The notes below the pieces were generated by a model. That model was not told where the DNA came from. It worked only from the letters and a program-made list of their open reading frames with translations, and searched no databases. 5,395 bases of DNA from NCBI GenBank assembly GCA_029259995.1, contig JAJDEC010000137.1:1-5395 (forward strand), written 5' to 3'. The stretch is from Phycisphaerae bacterium. Its GTDB lineage: Bacteria > Planctomycetota > Phycisphaerae > UBA1845 > UTPLA1. Positions 1 to 5,326 of this stretch are shown here, one piece after another (the first letter of the stretch is position 1; every line of letters begins with the position of its first letter). Made by a program: the position numbers and the translations under genes.

Positions 1-207
1 CTGATCTGTATCGAGGTTCTTCACGCTCAGAGTGTAGAGTCCGATTATTGTTCAAGCATGCTCAATTGGCTCGTTGATGGACTGTTCGCCGCAGGAGTGA
101 TCGGCGAGTTACGGCGCCGCACTATTTCGATCGCTCGTTTCCGGCGCCGGCAACGCGCAATAACCAGATCCGTCCGGGAATACTATACGAAGCACAGTCG
201 ATTGTAG
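1..207 (+). CDS. C-terminal fragment of an unidentified protein (5' end outside window)
   Basis: Frame 1 is open from the window edge for 68 codons and ends at TAG 205-207. The other two forward frames close early (stop at base 2, and near base 75). The visible residues begin LICIEVLHAQ. A hydrophobic helix-like stretch, NWLVDGLFAAGVIGE, follows at residues 22-36, and then a very basic tail (RRR at 38-40, RFRRRQR at 46-52) ending in REYYTKHSRL. The stretch 'LVDGLFAAGVI' recalls the core helix of RusA-type Holliday junction resolvases, where it sits between acidic metal-binding residues. Here the expected Asp-Asn before it and Asp-Asp after it are replaced, so this is only a weak resemblance. 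It could be a diverged or decaying RusA-like protein, an unrelated basic protein, or a chance open frame. Two copies of CGGCGCCG (112-119, 142-149) each encode arginines here. Confidence 0.4.
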   Translation: MICIEVLHAQSVESDYCSSMLNWLVDGLFAAGVIGELRRRTISIARFRRRQRAITRSVREYYTKHSRL

Positions 208-335
208 ATCACGAAAATCCGTGTCGAGCTGCAAGCACCCGATGCTGTCTCGGAATCCAAAAGCACAAACGATTGCGGATGGCATAAGCGTAGAGACGTT
301 CGTGGGTTATGCGGATGCGTCAGAATTGATTTTCG

Positions 336-364
336 TTGACAAGTTCAGCCGATGCGACTACAAA
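336..364 (+). promoter_or_regulatory. predicted sigma70-type promoter
   Basis: A perfect -35 hexamer TTGACA (336-341) is followed after exactly 17 bases by TACAAA (359-364), a 4 of 6 match to TATAAT. Transcription would start near 371. The -35 box belongs to a 7-base inverted repeat, TTGACAA (336-342) with TTGTCAA (367-373). That repeat brackets the whole promoter and could be an operator. The first gene downstream is at 617, so a leader of about 245 bases is implied. Confidence 0.5.
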
Positions 365-379
365 TATTGTCAAGGAATC

Positions 380-405
380 GGCCTGATCGAAACGTTGATC
401 GGGCC
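380..405 (+). other. hairpin near the predicted 5' end of the leader transcript
   Basis: GGCCTGATC (380-388) pairs with GATCGGGCC (397-405) through nine base pairs, one of them G:U, closing an 8-base loop. It lies about 9 bases after the predicted transcription start. No T-run follows, so it does not look like an intrinsic terminator. A 5' RNA structure is the likeliest reading. Confidence 0.45.
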
Positions 406-430
406 CGTATGATCGTCGAATCCCGCCTGT

Positions 431-468
431 CGGGTCTCCTGATTCGGATTGGATGACGAATCGACCCG
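431..468 (+). other. 12-bp bulged hairpin in leader region
   Basis: CGGGTC (431-436) pairs with GACCCG (463-468), and GATTCG (441-446) pairs with CGAATC (457-462). All twelve pairs are Watson-Crick. The 5' arm has a 4-base bulge (TCCT, 437-440) and the apical loop has 10 bases (447-456). This is the strongest secondary structure in the stretch upstream of the gene at 617, and no poly-T follows it. Confidence 0.5.
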
Positions 469-541
469 CGAGCCGAATTGGGGGCTGCGTTTAGAGACAG
501 GTTAGTGCTACGCCCCGCCTTCGGACCCTGCGACGAGTGAT

Positions 542-598
542 CCATCTATCCTCAGATGGCTGTTTCGCAGGCAAAATCGAAACAAACGTATGACGTTT
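542..598 (+). other. hairpins just upstream of the ribosome binding site at 602
   Basis: Three inverted repeats sit side by side. CCATCT (542-547) pairs with AGATGG (554-559). TGTTTCG (561-567) pairs with CGAAACA (578-584). AAACGT (584-589) pairs with ACGTTT (593-598) around a 3-base loop. The second and third share base 584 and could compete. The last one ends four bases before the GGAG of the small gene, so it could influence ribosome access. Confidence 0.35.
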
Positions 599-616
599 CC
601 TGGAGACTGACACGCC

Positions 617-841
617 ATGATGCATTCTTCGCCGATGCCGCTAAACGTTGCTTTGGACATGACAAAGCGACTGCACCATGAACTCGCCAAGTACATGACA
701 CCCGAGCAGCGGCGTGACATGACGCGGGTCGAGCGTTTGATCCAGGAGGCGCAGCAGTTGTCCAAAACGCAGGCAGTTCGCGCCGCCGCACCCGCGAATG
801 CGGCACCCTCGAAGACCGGACGCCGACGAACATTCTGGTAA
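617..841 (+). CDS. small conserved-looking protein of unknown function
   Basis: The gene encodes 74 residues. ATG 617 is followed directly by a second ATG (620). GGAG at 602-605 lies 11 bases before the first start, an acceptable though long spacing. I do not recognise the family. The product is soluble and charged, with no signal peptide or membrane segment. Residues of about 9-55 (NVALDMTKRLHHELAKYM, then TPEQRRDMTRVERLIQEAQQ) look like two amphipathic helices. An Ala/Pro-rich linker and a basic end (TGRRRTFW) follow. A DNA-, RNA- or protein-binding role would fit the charge but is not shown. It appears to be a single-gene unit: promoter at 336, structured leader, then a strong terminator at 911-944. 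The antisense open frames across it are Cys/Arg-rich and implausible as proteins. Confidence 0.7.
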   Translation: MMHSSPMPLNVALDMTKRLHHELAKYMTPEQRRDMTRVERLIQEAQQLSKTQAVRAAAPANAAPSKTGRRRTFW

Positions 842-910
842 ACGCTCGTCTTCAACAGCGCCGGCAATTCAGAATCGTGCCGCCCCGTTTTGACAGCATT
901 TCAATATTCG

Positions 911-944
911 ACGCCGTTGTCGGGCCCCCCGAAACGGCGTTTTT
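911..944 (+). terminator. strong intrinsic terminator after the 617-841 gene
   Basis: ACGCCGTT (911-918) pairs with AACGGCGT (933-940), and TCGGG (920-924) pairs with CCCGA (928-932). This gives 13 base pairs with one bulged G (919) and a CCC loop. TTTT (941-944) follows immediately, so with base 940 there is a run of five T. It lies about 70 bases after the stop at 841 and in the sense of that gene. Confidence 0.85.
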
Positions 945-979
945 GCTATTTTCTGCATTTGCCGGGCGCTTCTGCGAAA

Positions 980-1007
980 TTGATTGTCTGCCCCGTCGTT
1001 TTAGAAT
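980..1007 (+). promoter_or_regulatory. predicted promoter placing +1 at the ATG of the 1014 gene
   Basis: TTGATT (980-985, 4 of 6 to TTGACA) and TAGAAT (1002-1007, 5 of 6 to TATAAT) are 16 bases apart. A start 6-7 bases after the -10 box falls on 1013/1014, the A of the initiator ATG. No Shine-Dalgarno sequence lies in front of that ATG, which agrees with a leaderless message. The promoter sits just downstream of the terminator at 911-944, so the gene is an independent unit. Confidence 0.5.
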
Positions 1008-1013
1008 TCCGAC

Positions 1014-2543
1014 ATGCGATATTACATACTCATCTCAATCATCGTCGCGACTTCGAGTTTGCTTACGCCGGAATCCTCATCGGTCGATCGCCCGATCGCG
1101 GATCTCATTCCGCAGGACGCATTGATTGCATACATGGCCGTGCCCTATGGCTCACTCGATCGGCCGTCCGATGCGACGAGTCAGCCGGCGGCGAGTCGAC
1201 CCACGGCGACGATCGCGACAATTCTCGCCTTCCTGAATGCGAGCGGGATGATTCCCGACGAAGGTCAGATCTACGCGGACATCGCATCCGCCCTTCCGTT
1301 GCTCGGCCGTCATGAACACGCCATCGTTTTGCTCGACGCGTCGAGCAAACTCGTGCAACGGGCCGACGGCAATGCCGAAGAAATGCCGCTTCGCCTGAAG
1401 CATCTCGAAGCGTTCATCCTGCTTCGAACGAACGGTCAGAACGTGGAAGTGCTGAAACACCTGAACCGGGTCGTCGGTCGCTATACGAACACGGACGTCG
1501 CGCACCTGGAATCCCAGGTCGCTCTGGAATTCGCCTATCAACGACTCGTCGATTCCCGATTGCCGGAATGGGCGGTTTGGGAATGGGGACAGCTGGACAA
1601 CGATTACGTCATCTGCTTTGGCCGCGGTACCTTTGAACAAGTGGCCGCGACCTATGCCGGCAAGACCCCCAGCCTCCTGAAAGATCCATGGTACGCGCGC
1701 TCCCGCGCAAACCTCGTGACGGATCGAACGCTGGCGCATTGGTTCATCGGATTTGATCGAGTCGCGAAGCGGCTGGGCGAGATATCGCAACCCCGTGTGG
1801 ATCGTGTGCTTTCAAATCTACAGGCGTCCAGCATCACGCGAGACATGTGGGTCGTCGGCCTCCACGATCGCGCGCTTTCCTGGAGTCGGGTATACCAGCG
1901 GGATGGGGACAACGTCGTTCGGCGATACTCCGATCCGGCCGCGTATACGGCGGACATGCTGCGCGTGATCCCGGACGAGGCCCGGCACTACACGATCCTG
2001 AATGTGCCCACGCGATGGCTCGTCGACAACGTCCCCCAGGCCTGGATCGGGGCCGGCTCCGAACAGAGCATTCGGCAATGGCAGAACATATGGAACGGCC
2101 TGGAGGCGGAAACCGGCATCGATCTGAGCGGTTATCTCTCGGAGAACCTGGGCGATCACATGATCCTGTTTGATTACCCGGTCCATCCGCTCGAGATCCC
2201 CTTTGCAATGACCATCGCAATCGAGATCAAGAATCCGCGGGCCGTCCGCACGGCCATCGATGCCGTCATGAGCGCTTGGGGCCAATACCTCGAGGCAATC
2301 GCCAGCAAGTCAAAATCGCGGCTGGCAAAGGTGGACGTGCACAGGGCTGAAGACGGTATCTGGTATCTTCAGGCCGGCATCTTCGGACCGGGTATCAAGG
2401 TCACGGATCGATATGTCGTCATCAGTTGGTCGCCCGAAGCGCTGCGACAGGCATTGAAGTCGATGAATCTTGACAAGCCCGACCGCGCGACTGGCGCCGT
2501 ACCTGCGGCAGCTCCGGATGTCGGCGTCAACTCAAGTAAGTGA
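1014..2543 (+). CDS. putative secreted or membrane-anchored protein resembling DUF3352 type
   Basis: The gene encodes 509 residues. The N-terminus (MRYYILISIIVATSSLL) is a short basic start followed by a hydrophobic stretch to about residue 17, a likely export signal or membrane anchor. Residues 32-48 (IPQDALIAYMAVPYGSL) and 363-425 (LEAETGIDLSGYLSENLG, then IPFAMTIAIEIKNPRAVRTAID) resemble DUF3352-type proteins: an opening 'P-D-[TA]-L' strand motif, then 'ETGxD...L...LG' and an alternating strand/helix unit. That family has no established biochemical function, and my assignment is by recalled pattern only. Residues 200-310 repeat the same style of strand-rich sequence. The tail (488-509) is Ala/Pro-rich and probably disordered. 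No catalytic motif is visible. ATG 1014 is supported by the signal-like N-terminus; it lacks a ribosome binding site and is probably leaderless. The gene is monocistronic and converges on the minus-strand sigma operon. The reading frame is certain; the function is unknown. Confidence 0.85.
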   Translation: MRYYILISIIVATSSLLTPESSSVDRPIADLIPQDALIAYMAVPYGSLDRPSDATSQPAASRPTATIATILAFLNASGMIPDEGQIYADIASALPLLGRHEHAIVLLDASSKLVQRADGNAEEMPLRLKHLEAFILLRTNGQNVEVLKHLNRVVGRYTNTDVAHLESQVALEFAYQRLVDSRLPEWAVWEWGQLDNDYVICFGRGTFEQVAATYAGKTPSLLKDPWYARSRANLVTDRTLAHWFIGFDRVAKRLGEISQPRVDRVLSNLQASSITRDMWVVGLHDRALSWSRVYQRDGDNVVRRYSDPAAYTADMLRVIPDEARHYTILNVPTRWLVDNVPQAWIGAGSEQSIRQWQNIWNGLEAETGIDLSGYLSENLGDHMILFDYPVHPLEIPFAMTIAIEIKNPRAVRTAIDAVMSAWGQYLEAIASKSKSRLAKVDVHRAEDGIWYLQAGIFGPGIKVTDRYVVISWSPEALRQALKSMNLDKPDRATGAVPAAAPDVGVNSSK

Positions 2544-2675
2544 CTTCACCAACTATCCGGATGTCACTGTATTTGGATTGGCCTGCGAATAGCGGCGCGC
2601 AACGCAAGGGAGCACTGCTTTTCTCTAGTGTACTGTGTCGCTCGCAGAGCAAAAAAACTGATGTAGAAATAACGC

Positions 2676-2712
2676 GAGGCCGAGGTGGCGTTCCGAACAC
2701 CAACCCGGCCTC
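2676..2712 (-). terminator. hairpin downstream of the sigma-factor operon, possible terminator
   Basis: GAGGCCG (2676-2682) pairs with CGGCCTC (2706-2712), and inside it GGTG (2684-2687) pairs with CACC (2698-2701). It lies about 30 bases beyond the stop of the minus-strand gene ending at 2743. Read on the minus strand, GCGTTATTTCT follows, and a run of seven T comes about 20 bases later. The T-tract is therefore not ideally placed. It may serve convergent transcripts from both sides. No clear terminator is seen closer to the plus-strand stop at 2543. Confidence 0.45.
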
Positions 2713-2742
2713 ACATTGCAAGAGATATTTGCTTTCGAGCGG

Positions 2743-3195
2743 CTACCCACGAAGCAGCTGACGAGTCAATTCCGCAACGTCGCTCGCAGGAGCTTCGCCG
2801 CGTCCAATCATCTCGGTCAGCGCCTGAGCATCGAGACCGTTGACAACTCCATCATCGTTGTAATCGTATTTCGACTTTCCGGTCGAATCCGACGACTCTG
2901 ATGTGTGCGTTTCCGGGCGCACAGAGTTATCCACGATCGCGTTACCAGAACCGATCGGGCTGCCATCCTCGGATCCCCACTCAGGTCCCACAAACAGAAC
3001 GGCGACTGCGGCTGCCGCAGCCAACGGGCCCACCTTCCAGAGCCGAGCCTGCCACGACTTCGGCGAACTCTGAGTCGCCGCTGTCCTGGCCTGCCACGGA
3101 TATCCAGACGCCCCACTGTCGAAAGCACCGTTCTGACGGGCTTCCCCCAGCGTGGCGAGCAGGTGTTCCATGTTGTTCGTTTGCAGGTCCATCAT
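2743..3195 (-). CDS. single-pass membrane protein with dockerin-type calcium loop; probable sigma-factor regulator
   Basis: The gene encodes 150 residues. Residues 1-54 are hydrophilic, with basic residues just before the membrane (K46, R51, K54). About 55-70 is one hydrophobic segment (VGPLAAAAAVAVLFVG), so the N-terminus should be cytoplasmic and the rest extracytoplasmic. After a Ser/Asp/Glu-rich linker (74-108), residues 111-122 (DYNDDGVVNGLD) match the dockerin type I calcium loop D-x-N-x-D-G-x-V-N-x-x-D in full. A helix (AQALTEMIGRG) and a second short helix follow. Only one loop is present, whereas a full dockerin has two. The gene starts 14 bases after the sigma-factor stop. GGAG (3203-3200) lies 4 bases before the first ATG and 7 before the second (3192), so the second may be the true start. 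The position and topology suggest an anti-sigma-like partner, but no zinc-binding H-x3-C-x2-C motif is present. The regulatory role is inferred. Confidence 0.85.
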   Translation of the reverse strand: MMDLQTNNMEHLLATLGEARQNGAFDSGASGYPWQARTAATQSSPKSWQARLWKVGPLAAAAAVAVLFVGPEWGSEDGSPIGSGNAIVDNSVRPETHTSESSDSTGKSKYDYNDDGVVNGLDAQALTEMIGRGEAPASDVAELTRQLLRG

Positions 3196-3209
3196 GTGTC
3201 TCCACTACG

Positions 3210-3812
3210 CTATTGCGATTCGCCGCCCCCTTGCGCAGAGAAAAAGTCAGAAATGTCGATTTTCTTCTGTGCGAGGCATCGTCGCAGCCGCTCGATCAAC
3301 TCCGGAATACGGATCGCTCGAAGCGTGGCCTCTGCGACGTTAACTTGTTGTGCGACAACACGTAACGGTTGATTCTCAAAGAACCGAAGACGCACGATTT
3401 CGGCATCCGCGTCCGATAGTTGATCGACACATTGATTCAGCTCGAAAAGTACATCTGCCCAGTGTGCGAGGTCCTCGGGCGATTGATCCTCGGATTCGAC
3501 CTCACCCACAGCGTCCGTTTCCTCTGAGCTGACAATCGACAACTTCCCCTTTCGGCAAAACTCCCGATAGACGTTGCGGACGATTCCCACGACCCAGCCC
3601 ATGAAATCGCGATCCGGATCAAAACTCTTCCGCTGATTAAACGCCCGGCACCATGCCTCGTTGAGGATGTCGTCCAGCCAGTCCGGTCGATGGGATATCC
3701 GCCACGCGACGAGTCGTACGCGCTGCTGATATCGGTCATAAAGTCGCGCGAAGGCTGCCTCGTCGCCCTTTGCCACGGCCATCAGAATGTCGTGTTCCGT
3801 CTTGTCTGCCAT
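3210..3812 (-). CDS. ECF-type RNA polymerase sigma factor
   Basis: The protein has 200 residues from ATG 3812; GTG 3824 would add four (MFWQ). Numbered from the GTG, region 2 spans about 25-92. It has the core-binding helix (AFARLYDRYQQRVRLVAWRI), the 'DDILNEAW' segment and the -10 recognition part (FMGWVVGIVRNVYREFCRK). An acidic linker (100-120) follows. Region 4 spans about 128-185 (LSDADAEIVRLRFFE, then the helix-turn-helix PLRVVAQQVNVAEATLRAIR), which contacts the -35 element. A short tail (186-204) extends past region 4. Regions 1 and 3 are absent, as in ECF factors, which direct RNA polymerase to a small regulon after a signal. It resembles planctomycete/verrucomicrobial ECF types, but I cannot assign the subgroup. 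It is the first gene of an operon with the membrane protein at 3195-2743, its likely regulator. Neither start has a clear ribosome binding site. A palindrome occupies the GTG upstream region, favouring the ATG. Confidence 0.92.
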   Translation of the reverse strand: MADKTEHDILMAVAKGDEAAFARLYDRYQQRVRLVAWRISHRPDWLDDILNEAWCRAFNQRKSFDPDRDFMGWVVGIVRNVYREFCRKGKLSIVSSEETDAVGEVESEDQSPEDLAHWADVLFELNQCVDQLSDADAEIVRLRFFENQPLRVVAQQVNVAEATLRAIRIPELIERLRRCLAQKKIDISDFFSAQGGGESQ

Positions 3813-3825
3813 CTGCCAAAACACT

Positions 3826-3846
3826 GCCGCCGGGAATCCCGGTGGC
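3826..3846. promoter_or_regulatory. near-perfect palindrome at the 5' end of the sigma gene
   Basis: GCCGCCGGGA (3826-3835) and TCCCGGTGGC (3837-3846) are inverted copies around one central A, with a single mismatch (a G:T pair on the plus strand, A:C on the minus). It ends two bases upstream of the possible GTG start (3824) and 14 bases upstream of ATG 3812. As DNA it could be an operator. As RNA in the sigma message it would form an 8-pair hairpin with an AUU loop, next to the start codon. The function is inferred. Confidence 0.45.
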
Positions 3847-4159
3847 GATCGCGTACCGTGTTGCGCAAGCCCGTTTCGTGGATGTTAATCGACGACGTCC
3901 AACGTGGCTTCCGTCCAGAGGCTCGGAATGTCCGGCGATGGGAATTCAGAGCGATCTGCCGAGCTTGGCGTCGTGAATATTCCCTATACACTTCGGTTTC
4001 CATGCGTAGGGGAAAGAGACTCAACGTTGAAACGCGTTTTGTAACCAGTTTGCGTTGATACCGGAAACGCCGGCGACCGAACGAGGAATTCAATCCTCGA
4101 ACTTCCGCAAGCCCGTTGAGTAGCCGAATAACGTGAGGGAACCTTCGCGAAAGAGTGCC
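3847..4159. promoter_or_regulatory. divergent intergenic region between sigma operon and pnt genes
   Basis: No gene is supported here. It must hold the promoters of both the minus-strand sigma operon and the plus-strand pnt operon, but I find no well-spaced -35/-10 pair on either strand. TATACA at 3985-3990 is a possible plus-strand -10 box, though its best -35 partner (TTGGCG, 3965-3970) is only 14 bases away. Several short palindromes are present: GAATATTC (3975-3982), TCAACGTTGA (4021-4030), AAACGCGTTT (4030-4039), CGCCGGCG (4068-4075) and CGAGGA-N6-TCCTCG (4082-4099). Confidence 0.5.
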
Positions 4160-5326
4160 ATGAATATCGGAATACCAAAATCCACTGCTGACGAAGAACT
4201 GCGAGTCGCCGTTGTACCGGAAACCGCTCAGCGAATGAAGAAGCTGGGGCTTGGCGTCGTTGTCGAGAGCGGCGCTGGCGTCGCCGCGGGATTCTCTGAC
4301 GACGCCTATTCGCAAGTCGGTGCAACCGTTGTATCGAGCGCCGGCGACGTGTTTGGACAGGCGGATGCGATCGCCATGGTCCACGCGCCGACGGACAAGT
4401 CGTTTGAGTCGCTGCGTGAATCGCAGATGCTGTTTACCGTGTTGAAGCCGCTGACGGAGCACGATCTCGTCAAGCGCCTCGCGGAAGCGGGCGTGACGGC
4501 CCTGGCGATGGATCTGATGCCGCGCATCAGCCGCGCACAGAAGATGGACGTGCTCAGTTCCATGAGCACGATCTCGGGATACAAAGGCGTCCTGCTCGCG
4601 GCCAGCGAACTGACGAAAATGTTTCCCATGATGATGACGGCGGCCGGAACGATCACGCCTGCAAAGGTGCTCGTGCTTGGTGCCGGCGTCGCCGGATTGC
4701 AGGCGATCGCAACAGCGAAACGCCTCGGCGCCGTCGTGGAGGCGTTCGATGTTCGCCCCGCCGTCAAGGAACAGGTCGAGAGTCTCGGCGCCCGATTCGT
4801 TGAAGTCGCGGCGGAAGACACCGACGCCGAAGACGCGGGCGGCTATGCCAAGGAAATGTCGGAAGACTACAAACGCAAGCAAGGCGAACTCGTCAACAAG
4901 CATGCGAAGGAAAGCGACATCGTGATCAGCACAGCGCTGATTCCGGGGCGAAAGGCGCCGATTCTGATTTCGGCCGAGACGGTTCGCGGAATGAAGCCCG
5001 GCGCCGTGATCATGGATCTTGCGGCCGAAGGCGGCGGAAATTGCGAACTCACGAGACTGGGCGAACGCGTCGTGGAAAATGGCGTTGTCATTCTGGGGCC
5101 GAACAATCTGCCATCGACTGTGCCGTTTCACGCGAGTCAGATGTACTCGCGAAACATCGGCGCGTTCCTTCAGGATTTGACGAAGGAAGGAACGATCACG
5201 CTGAATCCCGAGGATGAATGCGTAACGGGTACTGTGATTACGCAGGGTCGCGAGATCGTTCATGCTCGCGTTCGCGAAATGATGGGCCTGCCGCCGCTGG
5301 TCGCCGCTGAAGGGAGCCCCGCCTGA
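4160..5326 (+). CDS. pntAA: NAD(P) transhydrogenase alpha-1 subunit (NAD(H)-binding domain I)
   Basis: The protein has 388 residues, the usual size of the separate alpha-1 subunit of proton-translocating transhydrogenase. The enzyme couples inward proton flow to hydride transfer from NADH to NADP+. This subunit is peripheral, cytoplasmic and binds NAD(H). Visible hallmarks are the N-terminus MNIGIPKSTADEELRVAVVP, typical of the alanine dehydrogenase/PNT N-terminal fold, and the hydride-transfer loop R122-Q127-D130 (PRISRAQKMD), spaced like R127-Q132-D135 of Rhodospirillum rubrum. The Rossmann motif G174-A-G-V-A-G179 is followed by D197, which suits NAD rather than NADP. The mobile loop lies near GGYAKEMSEDY (227-237), and the conserved C-terminal part includes NNLPSTVPFHASQMYSRN. 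ATG 4160 is chosen because family homology begins there. An upstream in-frame GTG (4133) would add nine unrelated residues. The ribosome binding site (AAAGAG, 4150-4155) is weak. The stop overlaps the pntAB start by one base, so the two are translationally coupled. Confidence 0.95.
   Translation: MNIGIPKSTADEELRVAVVPETAQRMKKLGLGVVVESGAGVAAGFSDDAYSQVGATVVSSAGDVFGQADAIAMVHAPTDKSFESLRESQMLFTVLKPLTEHDLVKRLAEAGVTALAMDLMPRISRAQKMDVLSSMSTISGYKGVLLAASELTKMFPMMMTAAGTITPAKVLVLGAGVAGLQAIATAKRLGAVVEAFDVRPAVKEQVESLGARFVEVAAEDTDAEDAGGYAKEMSEDYKRKQGELVNKHAKESDIVISTALIPGRKAPILISAETVRGMKPGAVIMDLAAEGGGNCELTRLGERVVENGVVILGPNNLPSTVPFHASQMYSRNIGAFLQDLTKEGTITLNPEDECVTGTVITQGREIVHARVREMMGLPPLVAAEGSPA

Larger units (their letters stand above)
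208..616. other. gene-free stretch with a promoter and a series of hairpins
   Basis: No convincing gene is seen between the stop at 207 and the small gene at 617. A 63-codon GTG-initiated frame (221-412) has no ribosome binding site and no recognisable motif. The right-hand part contains a sigma70-like promoter (336-364) and at least five inverted repeats between 380 and 598, listed separately. The stretch is best read as the control region and long transcribed leader of the gene at 617, or as a small non-coding RNA gene. Confidence 0.5.

Noticed and set aside
221..412. 63-codon plus-strand frame starting at GTG 221
   Set aside because: It has no ribosome binding site and no recognisable motif. 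It runs straight through the predicted promoter at 336-364 and the hairpin at 380-405.
508..867. 119-codon minus-strand open frame opposite the small gene at 617
   Set aside because: It is rich in Cys, Arg and Ser without motifs. The plus-strand frame has a ribosome binding site and a terminator in the right sense.
1152..2285. Minus-strand frames of 212, 155 and 128 codons opposite the 509-residue gene
   Set aside because: They are shadows of the plus-strand gene, with no ribosome binding sites and no family resemblance. The plus-strand product has a signal-like start and coherent secondary structure pattern.
2527..2761. Short frames on both strands in the convergent gap (64 and 73 codons)
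   Set aside because: Neither has a ribosome binding site or sensible composition. The plus-strand one begins inside the end of the preceding gene and the two overlap each other across the hairpin.
2901..3372. Two overlapping plus-strand frames of about 155 codons opposite the sigma operon
   Set aside because: They are the antisense of the sigma factor and of the dockerin-loop protein, which are clearly coding on the minus strand. Their translations are Arg/Ser/Pro-rich noise.
3965..3990. TTGGCG/TATACA as a promoter for pntAA
   Set aside because: The spacing of 14 bases is too short for a standard sigma70 promoter, so it is mentioned only as a weak -10 candidate.
4133..4159. Extended GTG start for pntAA
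   Set aside because: It would add nine residues with no counterpart in the family. The conserved N-terminal motif begins at ATG 4160.
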